This document shows, piece after piece, positions 1-8,320 of a DNA stretch of 64,000 nt. Origin of the DNA: JACQQW01 sp964520655 (lineage in GTDB: Bacteria > Omnitrophota > Gorgyraeia > Zapsychrales > Fredricksoniimonadaceae); the NCBI GenBank assembly GCA_964520655.1, contig CAZFNI010000001.1, positions 124,001-188,000 on the forward strand, given 5' to 3'. The first letter of the stretch is position 1; the number at the start of each line of letters is the position of its first letter. A program made the position numbers and the translations under genes. The notes beneath the pieces are model-generated. The model was given only the letters and a program-made list of their open reading frames with translations, had not been told where the DNA came from and searched no databases.

Positions 1-17
1 AGAGTAGAATCCCTGTT

Positions 18-1922
18 ATGTTTGCGTTCGTTATCGCATTATTATTGATGGCCTCCACTGTGTCCGCCGATGACCGTACGCTTGCGGTCACACAGGCGCT
101 CACCCAAGCCCAGGAAAATAAAGCCTCGACCACAACCTGGGAAGGGCAAAATTCTGATCAGCCTTATCTGACATTACTAAGTGAATATGAAACCGTTATC
201 AATCCCGACTGGTCTTATGATGAGACCTATCATATACGCATCCGTGTTCAGAAAGACTCTGGGAAAGAATTGGGGGAGTGGCCCATTTACTACAATAAGT
301 CCCGTGAACAGATCACGGGGGTAACTGCGTTCGTTGAAGCGCCGGATGGAAAGAAATATGAGGCCACCAATATTCAGGATGTCCCGGCCTATGATAATTC
401 TCCCATGTATTCGGACATGATGGTCAAGATCGTCACGTTGCCGCAAGTCAATATCGGCAGCATGCTGGATGTGACCGTTAAGAGCCGCACAACGCGCAAA
501 GAGATCTCGCTGCAGTTCTTTGACGATATCATTTATCCTGCAACACCGACGAAGTTCGCGCGCTTCACGTATATATATCCGGATAATATGGACATTCGTT
601 TTAAGGCTTATAAACAGGATCATCAGCCGATCATTGAGAAGTCTAATGGGCGGGTAAAATATTCTTTTGTGTTCGAAGAAACCAAAGAGCTTAAGACCGA
701 AGAGCTGATGCCTCCAATTGATGAGATCCAGGGGGGATTGTACCTGTCTTCGATCGACAACTGGAAAGATATTGCGGATTGGTATAGGCGATTGGTGGTC
801 AAAAATATTACTGAAGACGAGAATATTGTAGCAAAAGTGAAGGATCTGACCAAAAATTCAAAGACCCAGTTGGAAAAGGCGCGCGCCATCGTTGAGTTCA
901 TTCAAAACAGTTTTCGCTATGTAGCGCTTAATTTCGGCGATCACACGGTCGAGCCCCATAATATCGTGGATATTTATCGCAATCGTTACGGGGATTGCAA
1001 GGACCTGTCCCTGTTGACAAAATATATGCTGGAAGTTGCGGGGATACGTTCGCATATGTGTCTGATGAATTCGGAATATTCTCCTGATCCGGCCAATGTT
1101 CTGCCGAACCCGTCGATCTTTGAACATGTGATCCTGCAGGCCGAACTGGATGGAAAAAAGGTTTATTTTGATCCTCAGTTGAAAGGTTTTGATATTGGAC
1201 AATTCCCGGCAGATTACGATAATGCGCATGTGATGGTCATTGAAGACACGGGAAATTTCCGCTTCGACCGTCTTCCGATCGCCTCTGACGCGGCGCATGC
1301 CCTAATAAGCCATACGGATGTGAGTATTAATGCGAGCGGGTATGCGGTGTTCGAGTCACGCGTCACGCTTCCGATCGAAGCCTCTCAAGGCTTCCGCGCC
1401 CAGTGGGAGTCCATGAGCGACGATGACAAAAATAAGTTCTACGAAGGTCTGCAGTCGAGTTTCGCCCAGGGGGGTAAAATGATCGCTCATGAGGTGAAAG
1501 GGATCGATCAGCGTTATGGCCCTCTGGAATTCCATCTGAAATATGAATCCCCGACGGTATACCCGATAGTCAATGACATGATCCTCCTTAAAGAACAGCC
1601 GCAGAATGAACTGCCGGCTTTTGCGGAGAGCCAACGCCTGCACCCAATATTTTTCCCGACGAATTCCATCATTAGGACCACGTATGTTTACCACATAGTC
1701 GAAGGGCTAAAGGTGGATTTTGTCCCTAAGTCTTTTGAGCTTTCTTTTGATTTTGTTGATATAAGAACGGATTATGAGGTTGGGGATAACTCTGTTACGA
1801 TGAATTCGGTCTACAGGATCAAGCGTTCGCTGATCCAGCCTGAACGTTACAAGGAAGTCAAAGATTTCCGTAATGAACTATATAAGAAGAATGACCAGTA
1901 TATTGTGCTGAAGAAAAAGTGA
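18..1922 (+). CDS. DUF3857 / transglutaminase-like exported protein
   Basis: The protein is 634 residues from this ATG, but the frame stays open to the window edge, so the true start may lie upstream. The first residues (VIALLLMASTVSA) look like the end of a signal peptide. Residues about 50-230 resemble DUF3857 and residues about 265-390 are a transglutaminase-like core. A papain-type triad is visible: Cys327 in RYGDCKD, His370 in FEHVIL and Asp385 in YFDPQ. The rest is β-rich with no motif I recognise. Proteins of this architecture are periplasmic or cell-surface, and their substrates are mostly unknown. It is followed after one base by the aldolase-dehydrogenase gene, so the two are probably co-transcribed, although no functional link is evident. 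The family call is firm; the biochemical role is not. Confidence 0.85.
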   Translation: MFAFVIALLLMASTVSADDRTLAVTQALTQAQENKASTTTWEGQNSDQPYLTLLSEYETVINPDWSYDETYHIRIRVQKDSGKELGEWPIYYNKSREQITGVTAFVEAPDGKKYEATNIQDVPAYDNSPMYSDMMVKIVTLPQVNIGSMLDVTVKSRTTRKEISLQFFDDIIYPATPTKFARFTYIYPDNMDIRFKAYKQDHQPIIEKSNGRVKYSFVFEETKELKTEELMPPIDEIQGGLYLSSIDNWKDIADWYRRLVVKNITEDENIVAKVKDLTKNSKTQLEKARAIVEFIQNSFRYVALNFGDHTVEPHNIVDIYRNRYGDCKDLSLLTKYMLEVAGIRSHMCLMNSEYSPDPANVLPNPSIFEHVILQAELDGKKVYFDPQLKGFDIGQFPADYDNAHVMVIEDTGNFRFDRLPIASDAAHALISHTDVSINASGYAVFESRVTLPIEASQGFRAQWESMSDDDKNKFYEGLQSSFAQGGKMIAHEVKGIDQRYGPLEFHLKYESPTVYPIVNDMILLKEQPQNELPAFAESQRLHPIFFPTNSIIRTTYVYHIVEGLKVDFVPKSFELSFDFVDIRTDYEVGDNSVTMNSVYRIKRSLIQPERYKEVKDFRNELYKKNDQYIVLKKK

Positions 1923-1923
1923 T

Positions 1924-3891
1924 ATGAGATCATCCTGGAATTCCAATGATGCCAAGAATATTAAAGACGATCCATTGAGCTTGCGTGTCTATACGTCGCG
2001 TTTACTGGGTAAAGAACCGTCGCTTGTATTGCATGGAGGGGGGAACACGTCGGTAAAAGCTTTAGTGCGCGATGCTTTCGGCGACATGCAGGAAGTTCTT
2101 TATATAAAGGGAAGCGGGTGGGATCTGGCGACGATCGAAGCCAAAGGTTTTGCTGCGGTCAAGTTAGACGCGTTAAAGCGCATGGCGGCTTTTGATACAT
2201 TGTCTGATACGGACATGGTCTCCTTGCAGCGGTCAAGCATGCTTGATCCCAATGCTCCTAACCCCTCGGTCGAAGCTATCTTGCACGCGATCATTCCCTT
2301 TAAATACGTGGACCATTCCCACACGGATGCGGTTGTTTCGATCACCAATACACCTGATGGCAAACGCCGTATTGAAGAGGTGTATGGGGATGATGTCTTG
2401 ATCGTTCCCTATGTTATGCCGGGTTTTCTGTTGGCAAAGAAAGTGTACAGCCTAACTAGGGGGCTTGACTGGAAAAAATGCCAGGGTATTGTGCTGTTAA
2501 ACCACGGCCTTTTTACCTTTGCCGATAGCGCCAGGGACAGTTATGAGCAGCATATTCGTTTAGTTAGTAAGGCAGAGGATTATATCAAGCAGCAGCGTAT
2601 CACGATCGCCCGCAAAAAGTCAGGCGGTGTTGATCTGGATATGCTGGCGCGTTTGCGGCAGTCTGTATCCAACGCCCAAAAGGCCGCTGTCGTAGCTTTC
2701 TGGAAAGATGATCCAAACAGCGTTGGGTTCGCGCATTTGTCTAATGTCTCTACGATCGGAACAAAAGGAACATTGACGCCGGACCATGTGATCCGGACAA
2801 AGCCTGTTCCTGTGGTTGTCGGCGAAGATCCTCGTGCGGATGTCCAACGTTATGCGAAGAATTATGCGTCATATTTTGAGCGCAATCAAACGGGTGCGCT
2901 TAAGTCTTTGGACCAGGCGCCCCGATGGGCCATTTGTCCCAAGGCTGGCCTTGTCACATTCGGCCGTTCCTATAAAGATGCCTTGATCACTTCTGATATC
3001 GTTGACCACACGGTTTTGGCCATCCAATGGGCCCAGGGCATGGGCGGCTGGAAGGTGTTGTCTGAAAAAGATATTTTTGAGATGGAGTATTGGGAACTGG
3101 AGCAGGCTAAGCTTGGCAAAGGGGATAAACCCAAAGCCTTGCAGGGCAAAGTAGCGCTTGTGACGGGAGCTTACAGCGGGATCGGCAAAGCGGCGGTATT
3201 GGCCTTGGCCGCTCAGGGTGCACATGTCGCAGCGCTAGATATCAATCGTGATATTACAAAGGCATTTAATTCCAGTCAGATCTTAGGTCTTGTCTGCGAC
3301 GTGACCAAAGATAAAGAGGTCCGTCAGGCGGTCGAGCGTACAGTGCGTCACTTTGGCGGTCTGGATATCGTGGTTAGTAATGCCGGCATTTTCCCGCCCA
3401 GCAGCAATATTGAGAATATGGATCCCAAGACGTGGGACAAAAGCATCGCGATCAATTTAACAAGCCATCAGCGATTGATGACTGAGTCGGCAAAGTATTT
3501 AAAGTACGGCATAGATCCAACGATCATCATCGTCGCGTCAAAGAATGTCCCAGCACCCGGTCCTGGTGCGTCCGCTTATTCGGTCGCTAAAGCCGGTTTG
3601 ACCCAATTGGCTCGTGTTGCCGCGCTGGAAATGGGGGGGATGGGCATCCGCGTGAATGTGCTGCACCCCAATCAAGTGTTTGATACGGCGATCTGGACAA
3701 AAGAAGTCCTGGCCAAACGCGCTAAAAGCTATGGTTTAAGCGTGGAAGAATACAAGACTAATAATATCCTCAAGACGGAAATAACCTCGCACCACGTGGC
3801 GGACCTGATCGTCACTCTAGCCGGCCCGGCATTCTTAAAGACCACAGGCGCGCAAATCCCCATCGACGGCGGCAACGACCGCGTCATTTAA
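1924..3891 (+). CDS. Bifunctional class II aldolase / short-chain dehydrogenase
   Basis: The 655-residue fusion begins with a class II (zinc) aldolase domain (about 20-390). HGGGNTS at 37-43, HSHTDA at 131-136 and LNHGLFTF at 192-199 match the phosphate- and metal-binding motifs. A short-chain dehydrogenase follows (about 405-655), with the Rossmann motif TGAYSGIG at 414-421, NAG at 486-488 and the catalytic YSVAK (Tyr552, Lys556). Such fusions are annotated as bifunctional rhamnulose-1-phosphate aldolase/alcohol dehydrogenase, which cleave a deoxy-sugar phosphate and oxidise the resulting lactaldehyde. The exact sugar cannot be read here, and no isomerase or kinase of that pathway is nearby. 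The start lies one base after the preceding stop, which implies translational coupling. No terminator is obvious downstream; a repeat-rich gap follows. Confidence 0.85.
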   Translation: MRSSWNSNDAKNIKDDPLSLRVYTSRLLGKEPSLVLHGGGNTSVKALVRDAFGDMQEVLYIKGSGWDLATIEAKGFAAVKLDALKRMAAFDTLSDTDMVSLQRSSMLDPNAPNPSVEAILHAIIPFKYVDHSHTDAVVSITNTPDGKRRIEEVYGDDVLIVPYVMPGFLLAKKVYSLTRGLDWKKCQGIVLLNHGLFTFADSARDSYEQHIRLVSKAEDYIKQQRITIARKKSGGVDLDMLARLRQSVSNAQKAAVVAFWKDDPNSVGFAHLSNVSTIGTKGTLTPDHVIRTKPVPVVVGEDPRADVQRYAKNYASYFERNQTGALKSLDQAPRWAICPKAGLVTFGRSYKDALITSDIVDHTVLAIQWAQGMGGWKVLSEKDIFEMEYWELEQAKLGKGDKPKALQGKVALVTGAYSGIGKAAVLALAAQGAHVAALDINRDITKAFNSSQILGLVCDVTKDKEVRQAVERTVRHFGGLDIVVSNAGIFPPSSNIENMDPKTWDKSIAINLTSHQRLMTESAKYLKYGIDPTIIIVASKNVPAPGPGASAYSVAKAGLTQLARVAALEMGGMGIRVNVLHPNQVFDTAIWTKEVLAKRAKSYGLSVEEYKTNNILKTEITSHHVADLIVTLAGPAFLKTTGAQIPIDGGNDRVI

Positions 3892-3948
3892 ATTTCAGAC
3901 TTTTGTAAACGTTATGTAGCGATATGATGTTCTCGTGCGTTGCATGGA

Positions 3949-4111
3949 ACCCGCAGGGACACGGGATGCTTCTTTCCAGATGCTCACCCCCCCAGCCCCC
4001 ACAACAGATACACGTTGGTGGAATGCAACGGTTGGGGTTGATCGTATGAATAGGGTGGCATCTGGTGGGGGACGTTCGCATCTTGAAAGAACATCCCGTA
4101 TCCCTGCGAGT
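3949..4111. repeat. Long imperfect palindromic element
   Basis: The arms at 3949-3983 and 4078-4111 are about 34-35 bases long and pair with only a few mismatches; ACGGGATG at 3961-3968 pairs with CATCCCGT at 4092-4099. The roughly 94-base interior contains further short C-rich and G-rich inverted runs. The element remains open in several frames on both strands. I did not find another copy of its sequence in the window. It could be a palindromic repeat, a folded RNA or a decayed mobile element. Confidence 0.65.
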
Positions 4112-4144
4112 TGGCTTGAATACATTTAAGAATATTTCATGCTT

Positions 4145-4269
4145 ACGGGTGGCACCGATATGTTTGTTCTGACCGCAGCGTCAGGGGAAATTTAGGCTTT
4201 ATCGTTTGCTACCCCACCGGGGGATGGGTGACGCGAGGACGGAACAAACATGTCGGTGACAGGACCCGT
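4145..4269. repeat. Structured palindromic repeat, intergenic copy A
   Basis: Nested inverted repeats are visible: ACGGGT (4145-4150) with ACCCGT (4264-4269); a 17-base arm 4153-4169 with 4242-4258 (one mismatch); and GCGTCA (4178-4183) with TGACGC (4229-4234). Positions 4204-4230 are identical, in reverse complement, to 31690-31716 inside a giant protein gene. The surrounding ~75 bases also align, and changes in the stems are compensated, so the two are copies of one structured element. Confidence 0.8.
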
Positions 4270-4333
4270 TGCATGCCAACAACAAAAGCACAGCATTCTT
4301 TGCTAAGTTTATTAGAGCTGAAACGTATTTAGA

Positions 4334-5524
4334 TTATCTGCGGCGTCTTCTGGAGAATCTGGAGGAGCTAAAGACAACTTGAGGCTTTTGGAAATTGGCT
4401 AATTTGACCGTCGGATGTGATTCGGCGATGGGTAATTTATAACGCATGACGCGTTCGATGTTAGCCACATCCGCCCGCTGGTCAGGGGAGGCAAATGAGA
4501 TCGCGTGTCCTTCATGTCCAGCGCGGCCTGTGCGGCCGATGCGATGAACATAGTTTTCTGGATCATCCGGCAGGTCGTAATTAATGACTAACTCGATCCC
4601 TTTGACGTCGATCCCGCGCGCGGCAATATCGGTTGCGATCAAAATACGGTAACGTCCTGATTTAAAACCTTCCAAAGCTTCTTTGCGTTGACCTAATGAA
4701 CGGTCAGAGTGGATCTCGGCCGCTTTATGGTTCATCGCCCGGATCGTTTTGCAAAGTCTGGTGGCGCCGTGTTTGGTCCGGGAGAAAACTAAAATAGGGC
4801 CATGGTACTGGTTTAACACGCTGGCCAGCAACTCATTCTTGATCTCACGATTGACGATGAATAGTTCCTGGGTGATCTTATCCGCTGTTGTCCCGGCACG
4901 GGCGATCTCGATTTGGATCGGCAGCTTCATATAGGTATTGGCAATGGCCATGATCTCCGAAGGCATAGTGGCTGAGAAGAGCATGGTCTGGCGTTCTGTG
5001 GGGACGGTCTTTAAAATGTCTTTAATGTGTGGCGCAAAACCCATGTCCAGCATGCGATCTGCTTCATCTAAGACAACAATGTGGGCATCATTGAGACGAA
5101 CGGTCTTTTGCTGCATATGGTCGAGTAAACGGCCGGGAGTAGCAATGATGATGCGCGGGTTAGCACGCAACGCGCTTAATTGTTTGCCCATGGGATCACC
5201 GCCAATAAGAACGGCTGTTTTGATCGATAAGGGGGTGGCAATTTTACGTAAACTTTCATCGACCTGGATGGCCAGTTCTCGAGTCGGAACTAAGATCAGC
5301 CCGCGGCCCTTGATCTGCGCCAAGCGCTGGATCATGGGGATGCCGAAAGCCAAGGTCTTTCCTGTGCCTGTCTGGGCAATGCCCATCACATCTTTGCCTT
5401 CGATCCCAATGGGGATCGCTTGGCTCTGGATCTTGGTCGGAACGGTGAACTTCATCCGGTCCAAAATGGTCACGATGTTGGGGGCGATGCCTAAGTTGTA
5501 AAAGGATACTTCTGTTGAATTCAT
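4334..5524 (-). CDS. DEAD-box ATP-dependent RNA helicase (RhlE-like)
   Basis: This 396-residue protein has the complete DEAD-box core: a Q motif near residues 8-35, motif I AQTGTGKT (50-57), PTRELA (80-85), TPGR (129-132), DEAD (153-156), SAT (184-186), then IATDIAARGIDV and HRIGRTGRAG in the second RecA domain. It ends in a short basic tail (SRRRRR) of the kind seen in RhlE-type helicases. The role is ATP-driven RNA unwinding in ribosome assembly or mRNA turnover in the cytoplasm. It is transcribed alone, divergently from the antiporter gene. Its promoter-like boxes (TTGCAT at 5555-5560, TATGGT at 5532-5537 on this strand) lie so close that the mRNA may start at the ATG. Confidence 0.95.
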   Translation of the reverse strand: MNSTEVSFYNLGIAPNIVTILDRMKFTVPTKIQSQAIPIGIEGKDVMGIAQTGTGKTLAFGIPMIQRLAQIKGRGLILVPTRELAIQVDESLRKIATPLSIKTAVLIGGDPMGKQLSALRANPRIIIATPGRLLDHMQQKTVRLNDAHIVVLDEADRMLDMGFAPHIKDILKTVPTERQTMLFSATMPSEIMAIANTYMKLPIQIEIARAGTTADKITQELFIVNREIKNELLASVLNQYHGPILVFSRTKHGATRLCKTIRAMNHKAAEIHSDRSLGQRKEALEGFKSGRYRILIATDIAARGIDVKGIELVINYDLPDDPENYVHRIGRTGRAGHEGHAISFASPDQRADVANIERVMRYKLPIAESHPTVKLANFQKPQVVFSSSRFSRRRRR

Positions 5525-5531
5525 GGGCTAT

Positions 5532-5560
5532 ACCATAACACTAAATGGATAAATATGCAA
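5532..5560 (-). promoter_or_regulatory. Candidate leaderless promoter of the helicase gene
   Basis: On the minus strand TTGCAT (5555-5560) and TATGGT (5532-5537) are 17 bases apart, and the ATG begins 7 bases after the -10 box. Transcription would start at or next to the start codon. No Shine-Dalgarno sequence is visible. Confidence 0.45.
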
Positions 5561-5601
5561 ACTTTCTTCTTTTTCGACGAAAGATGTACTAAAATGAAAA
5601 A

Positions 5602-7308
5602 ATGAGCGATTCAAATATTATTATTTTTCTAGTGCAGTTGTTTTTACTCTTAGGGTTGTCGCGGGTATTGGGTGAAGTGTTAAATCATTTCCGCCAGCCG
5701 GCCCTGACCGCAGAGATCCTGGTGGGGATATGTCTTGGCCCCACCATTTTGGGCCGTTTTTTCCCTTCTGTTCATGCTGAGATCTTTCCTGATAATGCCA
5801 TTCAGATGACGATGTTCCAGACGGTGGCATGGCTTGGAGCTTTTTTCTTTTTGCTGGAAGCTGGTTTGGAAATAGATTTTTCCAGCGCCTGGCGTCAGAA
5901 ATCCGAAGCGTTAACGATCGCCATTATGGATATCCTTATTCCCATGGGGATAGGATTCAGCTTGGCCTGGATGCTTCCGGATGCCTATCTGGTATCCACG
6001 GAGAAACGCATTGAGTTCTCGGTTTTTATGGCAACGATCCTGACTGTGTCTGCGATGCCGATCACGGTGCGTGTCCTGCATGATCTTAAACTATCCAAGA
6101 CAGACTTAGGTTTCCTGATCATGACAGCTCTGTCGGTCAACGATATCCTTGGGTGGTTGTTGTTTACCATCGTGTTTGGCTTTTTTATTCAGAACACGCT
6201 TCACGTACCCACACTGGTGTATACCTTTTTAGAAGCGGGATTCTTTGTGGTCTTTTGCCTGACCTGGGGCAGACACATCAGCAATTGGATCGTCAATAAA
6301 ATGAAGGCCTATAAATTACCAGAACCTGCTGCCTCTTTGACGTTCATCTTTTTGCTGGGGCTCTGGTCGGGGGCTGTGGCCCAGAAAGTGGGCTTGCACG
6401 CGCTCTTTGGTTTTTTTCTGGCGGGTGTCATGGCAGGGGAGGCCAAAGCACTTTCCGAGAAGACTCGACATACGATCAGCCGCATCGTCTACGCCTTATT
6501 CGTTCCGCTTTTTTTTGCCGGTATCGGCTTGAAGATGGACTTTTTTAAGTACATTGATCTTTTCTTGATCCTCTTTGTGGCCATGGTTGGGGTCGGTGTT
6601 CGCTTTATTGGTGCGTGGGTCGGCGTATCCATGACCAAACTGCCTAAGGACAATCGGGCAGTCATTGCGATCGCCCATACACCGGGCGGGATGATGGAGA
6701 TCGTCATGGGGCTGGTGGCTTTGGAGAATCATTTGATCACACCGACGGTGTTCGTCTCGATCGTCCTTGGAGCTTTACTGACGGCTATTGTTGTTGGTCC
6801 CTGGCTTGGCTGGGCGCTGGGTAAGCGTAAACATATCAGTGTGTTTGAATATTTTTCCCGTAGCGGGATCGATTCAGCCTTGCTTGTAGAAAGCAAGGAA
6901 CAGGCCATCATGAAAATGTCGGATATCGCGTTTCATGAAACCGGCGTTGAAATGGCTGAGATCTATCTGGCGGTGTTAGCCCGTGAAGCGTTGGTGGGCA
7001 CGGGGTTGGAACATGGCGTTGCGATCCCGCACGCGCGTTTGAATAATTTAACTAAACCCATTGTTGTCTTTGCCAGATCAGAACATGGTATTGAGTGGGA
7101 TTCACCCGACGGCAGCAAAGCCCGTTACATATTTCTAGTCCTTTCTCCTAAAGATGATGATGTCACGCCCATCCAGATCCTGCAGGCCATTGCCAAAGTC
7201 ATGCATGATCCAAGGACGATCGGTTCACTTGAAAGCAAACACGATAGCGCCCAGATCTGGGCTGTATTTCAGCATGCCTTTGACAGGCTTTATGTAGAAA
7301 GGAGATAA
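5602..7308 (+). CDS. Kef-type cation:proton antiporter with C-terminal PTS IIA domain
   Basis: Residues about 5-405 form a CPA2-type antiporter with 12 or so hydrophobic segments. Family features include the early RQPALTAEILVG segment, the SVNDILGW segment around 178-185 with its ion-binding Asp, and the HALFGFFLAGVMAG segment. Residues about 420-568 match a PTS EIIA (fructose/Ntr type) domain, with the phosphorylatable His477 in GVAIPHAR. The transporter would exchange Na+ or K+ for H+ across the inner membrane. The IIA domain suggests regulation by phosphorylation or by binding PTS partners, but no other PTS gene is in the window. The gene is followed after 3 bases by a conserved-looking unknown gene. 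The family call is strong; ion specificity is unknown. Confidence 0.88.
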   Translation: MSDSNIIIFLVQLFLLLGLSRVLGEVLNHFRQPALTAEILVGICLGPTILGRFFPSVHAEIFPDNAIQMTMFQTVAWLGAFFFLLEAGLEIDFSSAWRQKSEALTIAIMDILIPMGIGFSLAWMLPDAYLVSTEKRIEFSVFMATILTVSAMPITVRVLHDLKLSKTDLGFLIMTALSVNDILGWLLFTIVFGFFIQNTLHVPTLVYTFLEAGFFVVFCLTWGRHISNWIVNKMKAYKLPEPAASLTFIFLLGLWSGAVAQKVGLHALFGFFLAGVMAGEAKALSEKTRHTISRIVYALFVPLFFAGIGLKMDFFKYIDLFLILFVAMVGVGVRFIGAWVGVSMTKLPKDNRAVIAIAHTPGGMMEIVMGLVALENHLITPTVFVSIVLGALLTAIVVGPWLGWALGKRKHISVFEYFSRSGIDSALLVESKEQAIMKMSDIAFHETGVEMAEIYLAVLAREALVGTGLEHGVAIPHARLNNLTKPIVVFARSEHGIEWDSPDGSKARYIFLVLSPKDDDVTPIQILQAIAKVMHDPRTIGSLESKHDSAQIWAVFQHAFDRLYVERR

Positions 7309-7311
7309 GCG

Positions 7312-8130
7312 ATGATCTCCAAAGAACAGTTAAAAGAGTTTGGTTTTGAGAATATCGAAAAGTTCCCGCGGCTTCTCTCTAATCATGAGGTCAGCATCAG
7401 TCTTCCCTCTGCGATCGCTAACGGCGTGGCCGCGGTCAATGTGACCATCGACCGGGGTGTGGCGATCCCGGTACAGATCCCCGGCGTGCCCAACGGCATG
7501 ATCATTCGTCATAACGGCACCATGGTCTATGTGGCCCATCGCATTCCTGAAGACCAGACATCATCATTGCAAGCGACTTTTACTGACGACATTTCCTACG
7601 ATGTTCGTTTGGAATCGTTTAATATTATGAGCCGAGCGGTTGAGGTCGATCCTCAATTAAAAGCCGTGTGGGATGAGATCCAGTCCCACTGGATGCACTG
7701 GTATCCGCCGTTCTTAAAAGAGATCGCCAGGCAAAGTTCTGGCCAATATAAATCGATCGGCGGAGCCGTGAAGGTCTTGGATTTTCTGTTAGCCAAATTC
7801 ATCACCGATGTAAAGAACCAGACTCCTCAGGCGGCTGCCATTCCGCTGCGCATCATTGTACAGTCCTTGGAAGAATTGCGTAAGGGCTGGCAGGGCGAGG
7901 AATTTATCGTTGATCAGACAACGGTTGGGCAGATCATGCTCATTGGTCTGGATAAATACACAGATGAAGATTTACGCGGTAAATTAAGAAAAACGCTGAA
8001 GAATCCTGTCTTTTGTTCCAATGCCGCGTTTGAAGTGTTTTATGAGCCTCGCGCTATCCCGGCCATCAAACTGGTTGTGGAAAATCCCTCAGGCGCTGAT
8101 GAATTTTCTTCTGGGATCGAATTATCCTGA
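7312..8130 (+). CDS. Hypothetical cytoplasmic protein
   Basis: I do not recognise this 272-residue protein. It has no signal peptide and no membrane segment. The N-terminal ~110 residues are predicted β-rich (VNVTIDRGVAIPVQIPGV), and the rest looks mostly helical with a Trp-rich patch (HWMHWYPPF). The start has a good ribosome-binding site (AAAGGAGAT, 7299-7307) and lies 3 bases after the antiporter stop. It is therefore in an operon with the antiporter and may serve it, although nothing in the sequence shows how. Confidence 0.75.
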   Translation: MISKEQLKEFGFENIEKFPRLLSNHEVSISLPSAIANGVAAVNVTIDRGVAIPVQIPGVPNGMIIRHNGTMVYVAHRIPEDQTSSLQATFTDDISYDVRLESFNIMSRAVEVDPQLKAVWDEIQSHWMHWYPPFLKEIARQSSGQYKSIGGAVKVLDFLLAKFITDVKNQTPQAAAIPLRIIVQSLEELRKGWQGEEFIVDQTTVGQIMLIGLDKYTDEDLRGKLRKTLKNPVFCSNAAFEVFYEPRAIPAIKLVVENPSGADEFSSGIELS

Positions 8131-8157
8131 AACTTGTCACATATCTTGCCTTAATAC

Positions 8158-8186
8158 TAGACATACGAAAAGACTTCTGATATATT
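8158..8186 (+). promoter_or_regulatory. Candidate promoter of tRNA-Lys (and transketolase genes)
   Basis: TAGACA (8158-8163) and TATATT (8181-8186) are separated by 17 bases, and the tRNA starts 30 bases after the -10 box. There is no terminator between the tRNA and the transketolase genes, so the same transcript could carry both. Confidence 0.4.
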
Positions 8187-8215
8187 ATCGCGTTCTTTTA
8201 AAGAAAATATTTGAA

Positions 8216-8288
8216 GGGCCATTAGCTCATCCGGTAGAGCATCTGACTCTTAATCAGAGGGTGGCAGGTTCGAGTCCTGCATGGCCCA
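8216..8288 (+). tRNA. tRNA-Lys (anticodon CTT)
   Basis: A complete cloverleaf can be drawn over 73 bases. The acceptor arm is GGGCCAT with ATGGCCC, followed by discriminator A. The D arm stem is GCTC/GAGC, the anticodon stem TCTGA/TCAGA with loop CTCTTAA (CTT at 8249-8251), and the T arm GCAGG-TTCGAGT-CCTGC. The 3' CCA is not encoded and must be added after transcription. It lies 32 bases upstream of the transketolase gene with no terminator between. Confidence 0.97.
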
Positions 8289-8320
8289 TGTTTTCAACCT
8301 CCAACTAAAGACGATCAAAC

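Larger units (their letters stand above)
3892..4333. other. Gene-free gap holding two palindromic elements
   Basis: This 442-base stretch separates convergent genes. Small overlapping open frames exist on both strands (for example 3935-4129 plus and 3895-4125 minus), but none has a ribosome-binding site or a recognisable product, and they result from palindromic sequence. The gap is largely filled by two inverted-repeat elements (3949-4111 and 4145-4269), described separately. Confidence 0.7.

Noticed and set aside
3884..4129. Overlapping small open frames on both strands
   Set aside because: They lack ribosome-binding sites and recognisable products and arise from the long palindromes.
8021..8308. 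Open frame covering the tRNA-Lys gene
   Set aside because: It overlaps the end of a real gene and the whole tRNA; no ribosome-binding site.
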